Part shown: piece after piece, positions 45,535-56,805 of the stretch
Layout of the letters: every line of letters starts with the position of its first letter
Position numbering within the stretch: the first letter of the stretch is position 1
Assembly: GCF_000801105.2 (NCBI RefSeq)
Contig: NC_079514.1
Span: 16,036,293-16,100,292 of the forward strand
Reading direction: 5' to 3'
Length of the DNA stretch: 64,000 nucleotides
DNA from: Raphanus sativus
Taxonomy: Eukaryota; Streptophyta; Magnoliopsida; Brassicales; Brassicaceae
Notes under the pieces: model-generated
What the model was told of the DNA's origin: nothing
Database searches by the model: none
What the model saw: only the letters and a program-made list of their open reading frames with translations
Made by a program: the position numbers and the translations under genes

Positions 45535-46059
45535 TCATATGATTCTCTCTACTACGTCCGTTTATCTATCTTTTTTTTATTTTGGAAGAACCTTTTGTTT
45601 GACTGCTAGTTTTCTTTTGTTTAATTTGAGACAACTGCGTTGCTTTTGTGTTTGCTCTGGTATCTGGTGATTTTATTTCAGTTCTTGCACAATCTTTATT
45701 TAAGCTTTCCCCTTAAGCTGATTGAAATGACTTGGTTGGTATTCACTAGGAACACAATCAGTTACAGACAAAAGCACATTCACGGAACATAGTTTAAAAT
45801 ACTTGGTCTCTCACACTATGACTATTGATTTTCAAGGGATTGTATTTGTTTAACCGTAAGCATCACATTCATAATGAAGCATTTGTTTTCAACATGGGGA
45901 ATTCGACATCCGCGTTCGAGGCTCAATAGTTAGTCTTTTCCAGTCCAGTTTGTGAAAACTCAAACCACTATTTTCCTCAAGTCCAACCTGACAAGTCATA
46001 AGCTCTCCTGTGATTGAACATCTTTAGTCCCTAAAGGCAGAGCAAGTCCATTTTGCAGA

Positions 46060-46787
46060 CCTAATAAAATGTACAATCAGAAAAAAATGTCCATATGAAA
46101 GTAGTGAACAATTTTCATAAACTTCATCGTTGCAGGCAATGAGAGCACAGACCACGAATAAACATATATAGCCTCTCAGTTTAGTGGACAAAGGTGCTAA
46201 ATAGTGTGGATTAGGATATGTTGCAAAAGAAGCTAGGGATTAGATTCATTCGGTGGGGCCATAGTGAAAGCAGAACACAGAGAAAATTCATTCAATAGCA
46301 AAGTTCTTCACACACTTAGAAGAATCACAAGTTTGAGTCACATCGATATGTAGATATTTCCCTGCGTAGGTTCCCATGTCCATGTGAGTGTGATAACCAA
46401 CAACGCAGAGCTTATGTAAACTTGAAGACCCAATTAAAAAACCATTCAGGTAGGCATATATTGTAATTGCGAAACAACTCATATGGTTAAAAAGAAGCTA
46501 GTCGTATCGTATTTGCTCTGAATTTTAATGCAAGAGACCAGCGTCAATTGTTTCAAAGTTCTGCAGGAAACGAAACAAACCGGGTAAGAGTTTTTGATCA
46601 GTACTAACTTGCTACGACGCCGTTTTGAGTTTTTTTTGATCAGTACCAAGTTTTTGATCTGCACCGGGTAAGAGAGCAATTGGTTCGTCTATCTAGAACC
46701 GATTGATTTTGGGATCTCCTGAAAGAAGAACAAAGAGAAAACTCACTCCGAAACGAAAAAGAAAAAGCATCAGGGGGGACAGCGAAA
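46060..46787. other. Intergenic region and NDUFB8 promoter
   Basis: No gene is visible. Just upstream of NDUFB8, a word around ACCGGGTAAGAG and TTTTTGATCAGTAC occurs twice (about 46579-46602 and 46637-46675), a short imperfect direct repeat. The Arabidopsis gene expected here (At5g47580) is not seen. Confidence 0.6.
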
Positions 46788-48307
46788 ATGGCAGGAAGAT
46801 TGAGCGGTGTGGCCTCAAGGATAATGGGCGGAAACGGCGTCGTTGCACGATCCAACGCCTCATCTCTCCGCCAGCGCGCCGGCATGGGTCTCCCCGTCGG
46901 CAAACACATCGTCCCCGATAAGCCGGTGAGTTCAAATCTCTCTCTCTTAATTTTGAAAATTCGATTCGATTTTATGAGACTCTATTATTCCCTCTTTGAT
47001 GTTACGTCTCAGCTATCGGTTAACGACGAGCTGATGTGGGACAACGGGACTGCGTTCCCAGAGCCTTGCATTGATCGGATTGCTGATACCGTCGGCAAGG
47101 TTTGTTTTAGAGTTTTTCTTTTGATTTTGGCGTTAATCGATTGTTTTTAGTGATTGATTTGATTTTGGAGTTTTGAGTGAAACAGTACGAAGCATTGGGA
47201 TGGTTGTGTGGCGGTTTAGGGTTCTTTGCGACTCTCGGTTTACTCGCTGTTGTGAATGATAAAGCTTCAAAGGTTCCATTTGTAAGTGAAAAGTCCTTCA
47301 ACTTCATCTGTACTCACTTCAAAGTACTGTTTTCATCGTTCTTTTTGTTACATAGAGTTTAAGAACACTTGAAAGAGACATCCACAATGTTCTTGGTAAC
47401 TCACTACATGCTTAAAGCCTTTAACTAGAGGTTTATCAGCAACTAAAATCTATGAATTAGTTCGCTTAGACGTGTCCTTAGTGTTATTTTTCCATTTGAG
47501 CAAATAGACAAATAAAAATTTGCTACAATATCTTAACCCTCTGTGCTATACTGTGAATCTACGATGAAATATTCAGTTTTGTCAACCACGTTATCATTAT
47601 CGCTGTCACTAATATGAAACGTATACTTGGCATGGGCTTATTTTGCCGTAATCTTTACTTAGATAATGCGAAATGAAAACTTAGTTCACCACAAATACTT
47701 AGATAACAGAAGGTTCTCCATGTTCTTTTCTTTCATCTGCTGAATGCAGCAATATTTTATCTTCAGCTTTCGCATTTTGCCTGTTTATGAACATATATTT
47801 TTGCTATTGCTACTGAAGATAGTGTTGGATAAATGCATTGTTTTCGTCATCCTTTCTTGATTGGTTGAGCCTGTACGCAGTTATTAGGAACACTGGAAAA
47901 AACACCCATCATGTTCTTGGGAACTAAGTACATGCTTAAGCTCTAGCTAGAGGGGTATTAACAGCTAAATTTATGAATTAGCTCGCTTACTGGCCACTGG
48001 TCAAGCATCATAGGCGTTGTATCAAAAACTATACTGTGATGATGAGTGTTGTTTTGATGTGTTTCGAGTTATAGAAGTTGAACAGCACACTAGGTCTAAG
48101 AAGATGCTCTCTGTCTATTTGTCTATACATGAGATGAATATCTGTTGTTGTTTGCTTCCATATCATCTCTCTGGTCGTATTTTTCTCTTACCACTGGAAG
48201 TACTTGTTTTCCCATTTCATGGGTCATCTCTTATTGTTCTGTTGCTGCAGACACCAAGAGTGTATCCGTATGACAACCTGAGGGTGGAGCTTGGTGGAGA
48301 GCCATAG
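46788..48307 (+). CDS. Mitochondrial complex I subunit NDUFB8/ASHI
   Basis: Four exons (46788-46925, 47013-47099, 47186-47281, 48251-48307), all in phase 0, give 125 residues. The protein is an accessory subunit of the membrane arm of NADH:ubiquinone oxidoreductase in the inner mitochondrial membrane. The N-terminus (MAGRLSGVASRIMGGNGVVA) is basic and amphipathic. One membrane span lies at about residues 80-98 (ALGWLCGGLGFFATLGLLAV), and the C-terminal VYPYDNLRVELGG is the conserved family end. It matches the recalled Arabidopsis At5g47570 product in size and sequence. Intron 3 is about 970 bp and holds an internal direct duplication. No defects are seen. Confidence 0.9.
47350..47998. repeat. 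Diverged direct duplication inside NDUFB8 intron 3
   Basis: The stretch at about 47354-47472 (AAGAACACTTGAAAGAGACA, ATGTTCTTGG, TACATGCTTAA, AACTAGAGG, ATGAATTAGTTCGCTTA) recurs in the same order at about 47886-47991. The copies are about 530 bp apart. It explains much of the intron's unusual length compared with the other introns of this gene (about 85 bp). Confidence 0.75.
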
Positions 48308-48485
48308 AGACCTATCAAGTGATCTGCTCATCAAGCTCAAGCGTGTTTTCTTCACTGCTTTATTCTTCAAAACTTCTTTTAGTTTCCTGCTCAGAACCTC
48401 AAGACAAAAGAATAAAAGAGACATCGTTTTCATTTAGATGCGTTGTCTCTGTAACTAACAGTGACCATTTGGGTGGTATTCATAA

Positions 48486-50600
48486 GAGCAACATTATTGG
48501 TGATACTCACTTTTGAGTCCTTAGCATTAATTAATATTACTTTTTGATTAGGGACAAATTTAAGGACTTTGCAAAATGTGGTGATTATTGGTGAGACTTA
48601 TGTTGTATCTTAGCAATTTTTTATTTTAATAAATAATGACATATAAAAGAGAAGTTTTAAATAATACATATAAAAGTTAAACATTAAAATTGAAAACATA
48701 ACAAAATTACAAATTTAAAAAAAAAATACAAACATCATAAAAAAAACAAACAAACATTTTATTCAATTCATTAAATCTTAAAATTTAAATATTAAAATTT
48801 AAATCTGCCCATTTCTGTTCATGCCTCAAGAGACACCACGCGTGCTCGAGGTTAAATCTGGTCCCCTGATCAGTGAAGAAGATATGGTGAGCTTTCTTTA
48901 GAACATCAGTGTCATACTCACCACTGGCAAGTTGTCTCTCTGCTGCAGAATACGCGGCACAGAACTTGTTAACTTGATCATTAAGTCTGTGCCACCTTTG
49001 CTTACAGTGACGATGATTTCTCTGATCACCATTTTCTATAGCATGAGGACTTCCTGAATAGTATGCTCCTACTCGGTCCCAGAAGGTGCCTCCCTTTTGT
49101 GAATTTCCTACAATAGGATCCTTCGACGTGTTAAGCCACGCACTGATGAGAACCTCATCATCGGCTGGAGTCCATTTCGTCCTCTGACTACGCTCCGCGG
49201 CTGTTACTTCGGGTGGAGATGGAGCATCAGATTGTTGAGAACTGAAATGAGGGATCTCTGATGCTCCAAAGTTAACAGTAGAGGGAAAACTATCATAAGA
49301 TAAGTTTTCATGGATATTGTTAAGATGGCCTAAGTAAGAAGACTGAGTATATGGATTCCTAGGATCCATATCTATAAGAGCAGAGAAGCGTTTAAAGAAG
49401 ATAAAGAAGAGATGCGTTGAGATGATTGAAGAGAGAAAGAAGACGATGGAGTTTATATAGGAGGAAGAAGAGGATGGAGATTATACGAGCATAATTAATA
49501 TCCTAACCATAAATCTGAACTTATTACACCAAACACAACTTAAAAGTACAAGTTCATTAAATTAAACCACAACCATTTGGTTTCAAATTAACTTCTTCAC
49601 TTCACCTATTTAGCTAAGTCAGTCACGCTTCACTAACTAGAGCTATTTAGCTAAGCATTAACATAGACGATTTGGTTGCAAACTTCACTTCACTTCAACT
49701 ATTTAGCTAAGCATTTAACACTGCGGTCATATCACAAGCAACTAACCACCACCTACAATTCGAGCTAACATTAATTGTGCCTCTAATGAATGTGAGTTAG
49801 CTTCTATCAAACGATTCTCACACAAGACAAAGACAAAACAAGTGTATATCACTTCGTTTTACACTTTAGATACAAGAGAAGCGTATATCAAATGATTCTC
49901 ACACAAGACAAAGACAGAACAAGACTAGAGAATCCCTAAATCTGATTCACAAATGATTCACAAACAACAATGCATATCATCACTTCGTTTTAACCAAACC
50001 AAAAAAAATTTAACCAACATAACACACGATGACAATCATATTATCACTTCCGATCACTAACCAAAGACAGAGGAAACATACATACCTTTAGTTCTGCTTG
50101 CAAGCGGCGGAGATCGGTGACGGAGATCCGTGAGGAGTGAGCGAGGTAAAGGAGAGTCCTTTCGGCTTCGAATAGGCGAAGCACCAGATGCAAATCGTAT
50201 CGCCGTCAAGAGAGAAGCAGGAAGCCGGTGGAGATGAAACAGGAAGCCGCCGGAGATCAACGAGAACAGCGACGAAGCCGGCGGATATCGACGGAGCTGT
50301 TGTCTACAAAGCCAAATCGTACAAAATGCTTCGATTTCGGCTTCACTCGGCGGAGATACAGAGGAGATGTTGGAGTCGTCTACAGAGAAGAAGGGAAGAA
50401 GATGGAATTGATTTTCGAGACCAAACCGATGTAAACCCTACACCGAACAAAGAACTTCTCAAATGACGACGTGTGGCACTAAGGACGCGCATAAAACGTC
50501 TCTAATTTAACCAACGTTTTTATCTTTTACGCCATTTTTTATTTAATTTTAATCCTTAATTGCTAAGGACTTTAGCTAAATCCCGCCGATAACGATGCTC
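48486..50600. mobile_element. PIF/Harbinger-type DNA transposon, 2,115 bp, no transposase
   Basis: The ends are imperfect inverted repeats: GAGCAACATTATTGGTG at the left and, reverse complemented, GAGCATCGTTATCGGCG at the right. A 3-bp TAA duplication flanks both sides (48483-48485, 50601-50603), the target size of PIF/Harbinger. The interior carries a Myb/SANT-like gene of the kind these elements encode as ORF1, but no DDE transposase. Direct repeats such as AACTATTTAGCTAAGCATT (about 49645-49720) and TCAAATGATTCTCACACAAG-type words (about 49808-49915) lie between gene and right end. Confidence 0.85.
48785..49369 (-). CDS. Transposon-encoded Myb/SANT-like DNA-binding protein (Harbinger ORF1), C-terminally short
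   Basis: A 194-residue open frame starts MDPRNPYTQSSYLG. A SANT/Myb-like trihelix domain lies at about residues 64-135, with tryptophans in RTKWTPADDEVLISAWL, FWDRVGAYY and CKQRWHRLND. In plant PIF/Harbinger elements such a protein assists the DDE transposase by binding DNA. Full-length relatives continue past KWADLN with a NAM-associated C-terminal domain; here the frame ends after six more residues, close to the element's left end, so an internal deletion probably removed the rest. It is a mobile-element gene, not a host gene. Confidence 0.8.
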   Translation of the reverse strand: MDPRNPYTQSSYLGHLNNIHENLSYDSFPSTVNFGASEIPHFSSQQSDAPSPPEVTAAERSQRTKWTPADDEVLISAWLNTSKDPIVGNSQKGGTFWDRVGAYYSGSPHAIENGDQRNHRHCKQRWHRLNDQVNKFCAAYSAAERQLASGEYDTDVLKKAHHIFFTDQGTRFNLEHAWCLLRHEQKWADLNFNI

Positions 50601-51037
50601 TAAGAGAAGACATCTGGCTTTTCAGCCTATGTAGATTTTTTCTTAGGTTGTGTTTACACAAATGAACACAAAGCAGTAGCGGACATGTGTCATGTTAAGG
50701 TTTAAGCCTCGTACGAATCCAAACAAAGGCTAAAGAAAAAAGAAGACGCAAATGCAATTTCCTGTGACTGGCATGTGTGAGTAGGGACATTGAGAGGGAC
50801 ATCAGACATGAACTAGTTCGTGTCTGTTTACGAATTTCCAAAGCCATATTTGACAAATTAATGGTTTTCCATTTTCACCGTTACGTATTCGGTACTTCTA
50901 TCAAAATTCATCACGACAAGTCGGTTAGGAAAAACAATTTGTATCGCGCCTATATATACAAACAAATAGCATACGGTGGAAATTCAATTTGTGAAAGCCT
51001 CGAACATGTTTAGAAGAAGGAATAGACTTTAAGAAAC

Positions 51038-52385
51038 ATAGATTTTGACCCGAGCTTCGAAAGCGCGAGTATTATTTTTTCACTTTTATGAAATATATAT
51101 ATTTTTTTTGTAATTATTGAATATATTTATCTTAGTAAAACATTTTTATAATAAATTTGACACATAGAGTGTTTCTGGTAAACTATGTATTTTTCTAGTT
51201 TTGTTTTATTCCCTCTTCAATTAACATATTTATTTAGCTTATTGTTAAAATAAATGATTATAGACTTTGATCTAGGTGCGCGGATGCATATTTTGAAAAA
51301 TATGATGATATTTGTTTTTTATGTAATTATTAGGATTTGGCAAGGAACATAACCGATACCGATCCAAAAATATAGTACCAAACCCGAACATAAATTGATT
51401 AAATATTCAAATTATTCAAAATTTTGTTATTTAAAAACCGAATTTAATCCGAACCGAAGGATTCGGGTACCTGAATTTATCTAAATAGATTTATATACTT
51501 ATATATATATATATATATTAATTATTTTTAGATTTAACGTATATAAAACATCAAAATGATACTTTTAAATTGGTTTAAAATACTTAAAAATATATATAGA
51601 TAGTCAAAAATAAATATCTGAAATAGTTAAAGCATATTCAAATCACCAAAAATACTTAAAATAATTATTGATTTTGTATTCATAATTTTAAATCAAGCCA
51701 ATTGTTATGTTAAGCTTAGGTATTCTGACATATGTTATTTAAACTTATAGGTATTATATTATTTTATTTAAAGATTTTGAGAAATTTAATATATATAGTG
51801 ATTTAAAACTTTAAAAATAATTTAAATGGGTTATCAAAACCCGAACCAAACCCGAAAAGATCCGAATCAAACTCAAACAAAAATTTAGAAACATCCTAAT
51901 AGGACTAAAATCTTTGACCTCGAAAAATGATCAGAACCAAACCCGTATGAGTATCCGTAAAACCCATCCTTAGTCATTATTATATATCGTATATTTTCAT
52001 CATATAATTAATAGTATTTTATACGTACAATCATATAAGTAATCATATAATTAATAATATTTTATACGTACCATTATATAAATAATTACATATATTATAT
52101 TTTAAAACTTAATATGAAATATAAAAACTATATTTTGAGTTGGTATTTCAAATCGGGTTTTGTATTATATTTTTCTTATATATATTGACAACATTTTTTT
52201 ATAATGGATTTAATAACTTAAGCCCATTACTTTTTTGTCTAATACTACTATTTTTGTTTCCAAACAAAATTAATTAATTTTTAAAAAAACTACAATCCAT
52301 ATTTCCAAATACTTTAATTTTTTTTAATATTCTTATCCTTGTATCCAAACATCTTCATCTTGTACTACAACTTTAATAATATAGA
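51038..52385 (-). mobile_element. Second Helitron-like element, degraded
   Basis: On the minus strand the 5' end reads TCTATATTATTAAAG at 52385, preceded by A. Near 51040 there is an imperfect hairpin (ACTCGCGCTTTCGAAGCTCG region) followed by GGGTCAAAATCTA, much like the 3' end at 17458 but with the terminal CTAG altered to CTAT. A second 3'-end-like word (ACCTAGATCAAAGTCTA) near 51260-51280 suggests nesting or a composite. Between them is AT-rich DNA with CCGAACC/CCCGAAC words shared with the first Helitron-like element. Confidence 0.45.
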
Positions 52386-53147
52386 TAATAGTCAAATTTA
52401 ATTGTTTATAGTGTGGGATAATGAATTGGATTTAGTTGAACAAATACAAAGTCTTAACGTAGAATTGTAACAACTAAAAGAGAGATTTAATCAAACAAGA
52501 AATAGGTAAGTTTGGAGACCACATAGTCTACAACTCAGCTGATTAAAACTGATAATCATTCATATCTGGTGACTAAGCGGTGGAATCAAAGACAGCCACA
52601 TGAGTCTTGAGATATTGATTTCTTTCAATCTTTTCCAATATCCCATTTGTTTCATCTTTAATCATCTACCTGATCTGACTACGTGTCATCTGCCCTATGG
52701 CTCTTCTTTTCCCTGGTTGTTCGTATCACACCTCTCTATTTCTCTATCATTATGTTACAGTACTATCTTATATGCAATTATCTAAGGGAATGATTCTTAG
52801 TCTTCCTTTTCGTTGGACTTATGGATATAGCAAAACTTGTCCTACGTATATAGTATACATGCATGTATGTGCTGATCTTTGTTAGACCAAGTGAGTGCAT
52901 ATATATCCCTTAGAGAGATCTAATATCTGGTTATCCATCCAAATACATGCCGATTCTATGATCTGAATATTTGCTCATATTTCGTTATAAATATGATAAT
53001 TACAAAAATAGTTGGAGAAAAAGGACAAGAAAGAGGAAGGTATGAACCAGGGAAGTTGGGCTCTGGAGGACTACCAAAGGCTGCACTTATTAACGTGTGA
53101 TACTCTCTCTTGACTCTTGCCAACTGTTTGGCTTTTCTTCTTTCTGT

Positions 53148-53410
53148 TTTGTTTCTCTTTGTTCGTTTTCGTCATTTATTAAATTTTCATAAGCTCTAAG
53201 TCTTAACCACTAAAACAAAAGATTTATTTAACACTAGAACTTCACCAAACAAAAATAATCTATAATGTTAAACGAAGAAGCTACAATAATGTTTTTCCTC
53301 TTTGTTCGTTTTTCTTTATTTCTAAAATTTGCATAGCCTCTAATTCTTAACCACAAAAGCGAAACACTTATATGACACTAGAACTGCACCAACAAACAAA
53401 CAAAAAAAAA
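53148..53410. repeat. Diverged tandem duplication upstream of TDT
   Basis: Two copies of about 115 bp, near 53150-53265 and 53295-53405, share in order CTCTTTGTTCGTTTT, an ATTTCTAAAATTT-like word, TCTTAACCAC, and GACACTAGAACT/AACACTAGAACT followed by CACCAA. They lie about 1 kb upstream of the TDT start. Confidence 0.65.
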
Positions 53411-54255
53411 TCTAAATATATATTAGAATAATATAACATACATTCGATTCACAGCTTTTATTAAAGTGACTTCCAGATTGTGGAATAATTTACAGTAAGC
53501 GGGACTGTGAATGTTTATTGAAGCTATACAACAAAGTTGATCCATAATTCTTGGAACTAGTTCTTATAGTGGTTTACTATAGCAGTATATAATTACGATT
53601 AAATAGTCTTAAATCGTTATGAGTACTTGTCATCTTAATATCCAGTGTCCTTATGTATCATCAGATACCAGAATTTACAAGCCACCTCAACTTCGCCACT
53701 TGTAACCTGTAAATTATTAGAGACCATTATTTTCATGGGTGATGGGTCCATTATATATTGTTATAGTCAATTCTATAAAATAAAATAAATATAAACACTA
53801 ACTTCCTTAGATAACTTGAAAAGTCATCATTCATATTTACTGTAGAATGACATTTCTTTTTATATTTACACATTATCCCATCAATAATGCGATTTCTTCC
53901 AAGAAAAAACACTGAATCTTTTCATTATTTTGACCCTCATGGCCTCATACATTATTCATGAAATTAATTAAAAACCTGCAAATATTGGTGATACACACGT
54001 TGGAACAACATTTTATTTCATTTACATAACATATTAAAACGAAAAACAACATTTTGCAGGAATAAAACAACTCTTACTATCAACCATCCATGTATCACTC
54101 ACTCACGTTCATAAACCGAATACCATGTCTTGTGACCACACAATTTTTTCTTTTTTTAGAACAAAAATATTACACAAATTAATTGTTGTATGACCCATAA
54201 TATAAAACGTAGATTTTTTTGGCCAGACACATTTTAATAATTAAATAAATTGATT

Positions 54256-54263
54256 TATAAAAA
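54256..54263 (+). promoter_or_regulatory. TATA box of TDT
   Basis: TATAAAAA lies 85 bp before the ATG at 54341, in a context (TTTATAAAAAGGGG) typical of plant TATA promoters. Confidence 0.6.
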
Positions 54264-54340
54264 GGGGCTCTCTTCCCTTCTCAGTTCTCTTACATTTCTC
54301 CACTCTTTTATCTCCTTCCACTTAAAACGGTATTAACAGA

Positions 54341-56805
54341 ATGAACGGTGGTCATCTTCCCGCCACCGCGTCCAACGATCTGAAATCTCCGCTTTTGCCA
54401 GTCGTCCATGATGACGAACCATTCGGAAAACAAACGGTGGGGCAACATCTCCGGACAATATTCACACCCAAAAACTGTTACATCGCTCTTGGTCCTCTTC
54501 TTTGCGCCGTCGTGTGTCTATGCGCACGGCTCGGGGGAGATGATACGACGACGGCGAAGAACATGCTAGGAGTTCTTGTGTGGATGTTTGCGTGGTGGTT
54601 GACGGAAGCCGTCCCGATGCCCATCACCTCCATGTCGCCGCTTTTTTTATTCCCACTATTCGGAATCACGACGGCGGATCATGTGGCAACTTCTTACATG
54701 GATGACGTAATCTCCCTCGTTCTTGGGAGCTTTATTCTCGCCCTTGCCGTCGAACACTACAACATTCATCGCCGGCTCGCCCTCAACGTAAGTCGTTTTA
54801 TCTTTTTTTCATTACAATATTCTTGTCTTTTTCTAGTTTTTAAACCTTATACAAAATTGGTTATTTCACCTTATAGTGTTAGAAAAATGACGATTTTTAT
54901 CATGTCATTTTTTTTGAATACGGTGTAACCTGGATAAGCCATCATGTCGTTCATAAATATATTCTAGAAAATATTTTTAAGTAACCAGATGATTTTATAT
55001 GGGTCCATGAATGAGTTAGTTACAACTTACAACTATGATATATGTGGAGAGCTTCAATTGAATCCCCACTTATTAAATTATAAGTTTACAACTGTATAAA
55101 ATAGGTAGTAGTACGTGGTCTGTGTCTATAAAGGAATGGATGCAAATTATTCTATAGATGTATTCAACAAATTGTGTTTAGAACAAGGTAAAACCTGATA
55201 AAATGAACCTATGAAAATTAAGTAGCAGAAAAATTTAGGCTGCAAATAGACAGATGACCTCTATTTAATTTTATTTCTAACATATGTGTTATATATGTAT
55301 ATTATAACATTTAAATTATTGGCCTATGCCAATTTATATTTCATAGTGTAGTGAGTCAGACACATAAACACGTATGATAATTAGGCTGCAAGGTACAACT
55401 ATTAACGTCAACAGCAGTACTCAATAGTAGTATGATATATCTTATATAATTCTCTGGAGCTTAAATAAATAATAAGCTACCACATATCTAATAATTGATA
55501 AGTTGGTAACATAACGATGGATAATCTAATTTGTGAAGATAACGATGGTATTCTGCGTGGAGCCTCTAAACGCGCCGCTGCTTCTTCTTGGCATCTGCGC
55601 AACAACGGCGTTCGTGAGCATGTGGATGCACAACGTGGCGGCTACTGTCATGATGATGCCAGTCGCTACAGGAATACTTCAGAGACTCCCTTCGTCACCA
55701 TCGTCGTCATCAGAAATGGTGTCTCCGGCGGTGGGGAAGTTTTGCCGAGCGGTGGTGCTCGGTGTGATATATTCAGCGGTCGTTGGTGGAATGAGCACAC
55801 TGACAGGAACAGGAGTGAATCTGATACTTGTCGGAATGTGGAAAAGCTATTTCCCGGAGGCTGATCCAATAAGTTTCAGCCAATGGTTCTTCTTCGGTTT
55901 CCCACTGGCGTTGTGTATATTCGTGGTGCTTTGGGGTATTCTATGCGTGTTGTATTGTCCTAAAGGATCAGGGAAAGTTCTCTCTCCCTATCTTCATAAA
56001 TCTCATCTTCGTAGAGAGCTCGAGATGTTAGGACCAATGAGTTTCGCCGAGAAGATGGTCTTATCTGTGTTTGGTGGTTTGGTTGTGTTATGGATGACAA
56101 GAAATATAACCGACGATATCCCCGGCTGGGGTTGCATCTTTAACGGCCGGGCTGGTGATGGAACGGTGAGTGTGATGATGGCTACGTTGCTGTTTATAAT
56201 CCCAAACGGTATTAAAAAGGGAGAGAAGCTGATGGATTGGGGCAAATGCAAGAAACTTCCGTGGAACATAGTGTTGTTACTAGGAGCTGGATTCGCTATA
56301 GCTGATGGAGTACGTACAAGTGGCTTAGCTGAAGTTTTATCTAAAGGGCTTGTGTTTCTAGAAACAGCTCCTTATTGGGCCATCGCTCCAATGGTTTGCC
56401 TCATTGCTGCTTCAATCACTGAGTTCACGTCAAACAACGCAACCACTACACTGTTGGTTCCTTTGCTCATCGAGATCGCGAAGAATATGCAAATCCATCC
56501 TCTGCTCCTGATGGTTCCTGGTGCCGTTGGGTCTCAGTTTGCTTTCTTGCTACCCACGGGAACACCTTCTAACGTGGTGGGATTCACAACAGGGCATATT
56601 GAGATCAAAGACATGATGAAAACAGGGTTACCTCTCAAGATGGCAGGAACAGCCTTTCTCTCTGTCTTGATGCCAACCCTAGGTATAATTTAATTTTATC
56701 ATAGCCACCTCTTTTTTACAATGATGATCAGTATGAAAATTAGTTGCTTATCTTATATATTACATGGCAGGGACTTATGTGTTTGGATCAAAAGGAGTAA
56801 CTTAG
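54341..56805 (+). CDS. TDT: Tonoplast dicarboxylate (malate/fumarate) transporter
   Basis: Three exons (54341-54787, 55539-56682, 56771-56805) join in phase to 541 residues. The protein belongs to the DASS/SLC13 sodium-sulfate symporter family; Arabidopsis TDT (At5g47560) moves malate and related dicarboxylates across the vacuolar membrane and affects cytosolic pH balance. Many hydrophobic helices are visible, starting at [16 protein letters not shown]. The SLC13 signature near the C-terminus is clear: [18 protein letters not shown], with the SNNATT substrate motif, and a matching [10 protein letters not shown] hairpin earlier. The N-terminus carries SPLLPV, a dileucine-like tonoplast sorting motif (inferred). 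The last intron separates only 12 codons. No lesions are seen. Confidence 0.93.

Larger units (their letters stand above)
38287..46059. repeat. Right arm of a large inverted duplication carrying HSP20-like genes
   Basis: Reverse complement of 20803-29256. It holds, in order on the plus strand, an A-type gene, a B-type gene, an A/B fusion pseudogene and a second A-type gene. Its place between ATL79 and NDUFB8 matches the HSP20 genes of Arabidopsis (At5g47600 and At5g47590), so this arm is probably the ancestral location and the left arm the derived copy. Within this arm, the flank from about 41640 to 42480 is also repeated at about 43600-44470. Confidence 0.85.

Noticed and set aside
20803..46059. 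Inverted arms considered as terminal repeats of one giant transposon
   Set aside because: The arms carry host genes, promoters and introns, no target duplication is visible at the outer edges, and the spacer holds syntenic host genes.
50188..50466. Short open frames near the right end of the Harbinger-type element
   Set aside because: Arg/Ser-rich readings of terminal sequence with no domain; not a transposase.
55517..55864. 115-codon open frame overlapping TDT exon 2
   Set aside because: Frame-shifted reading of the transporter exon; the SLC13-like frame is clearly the real one.
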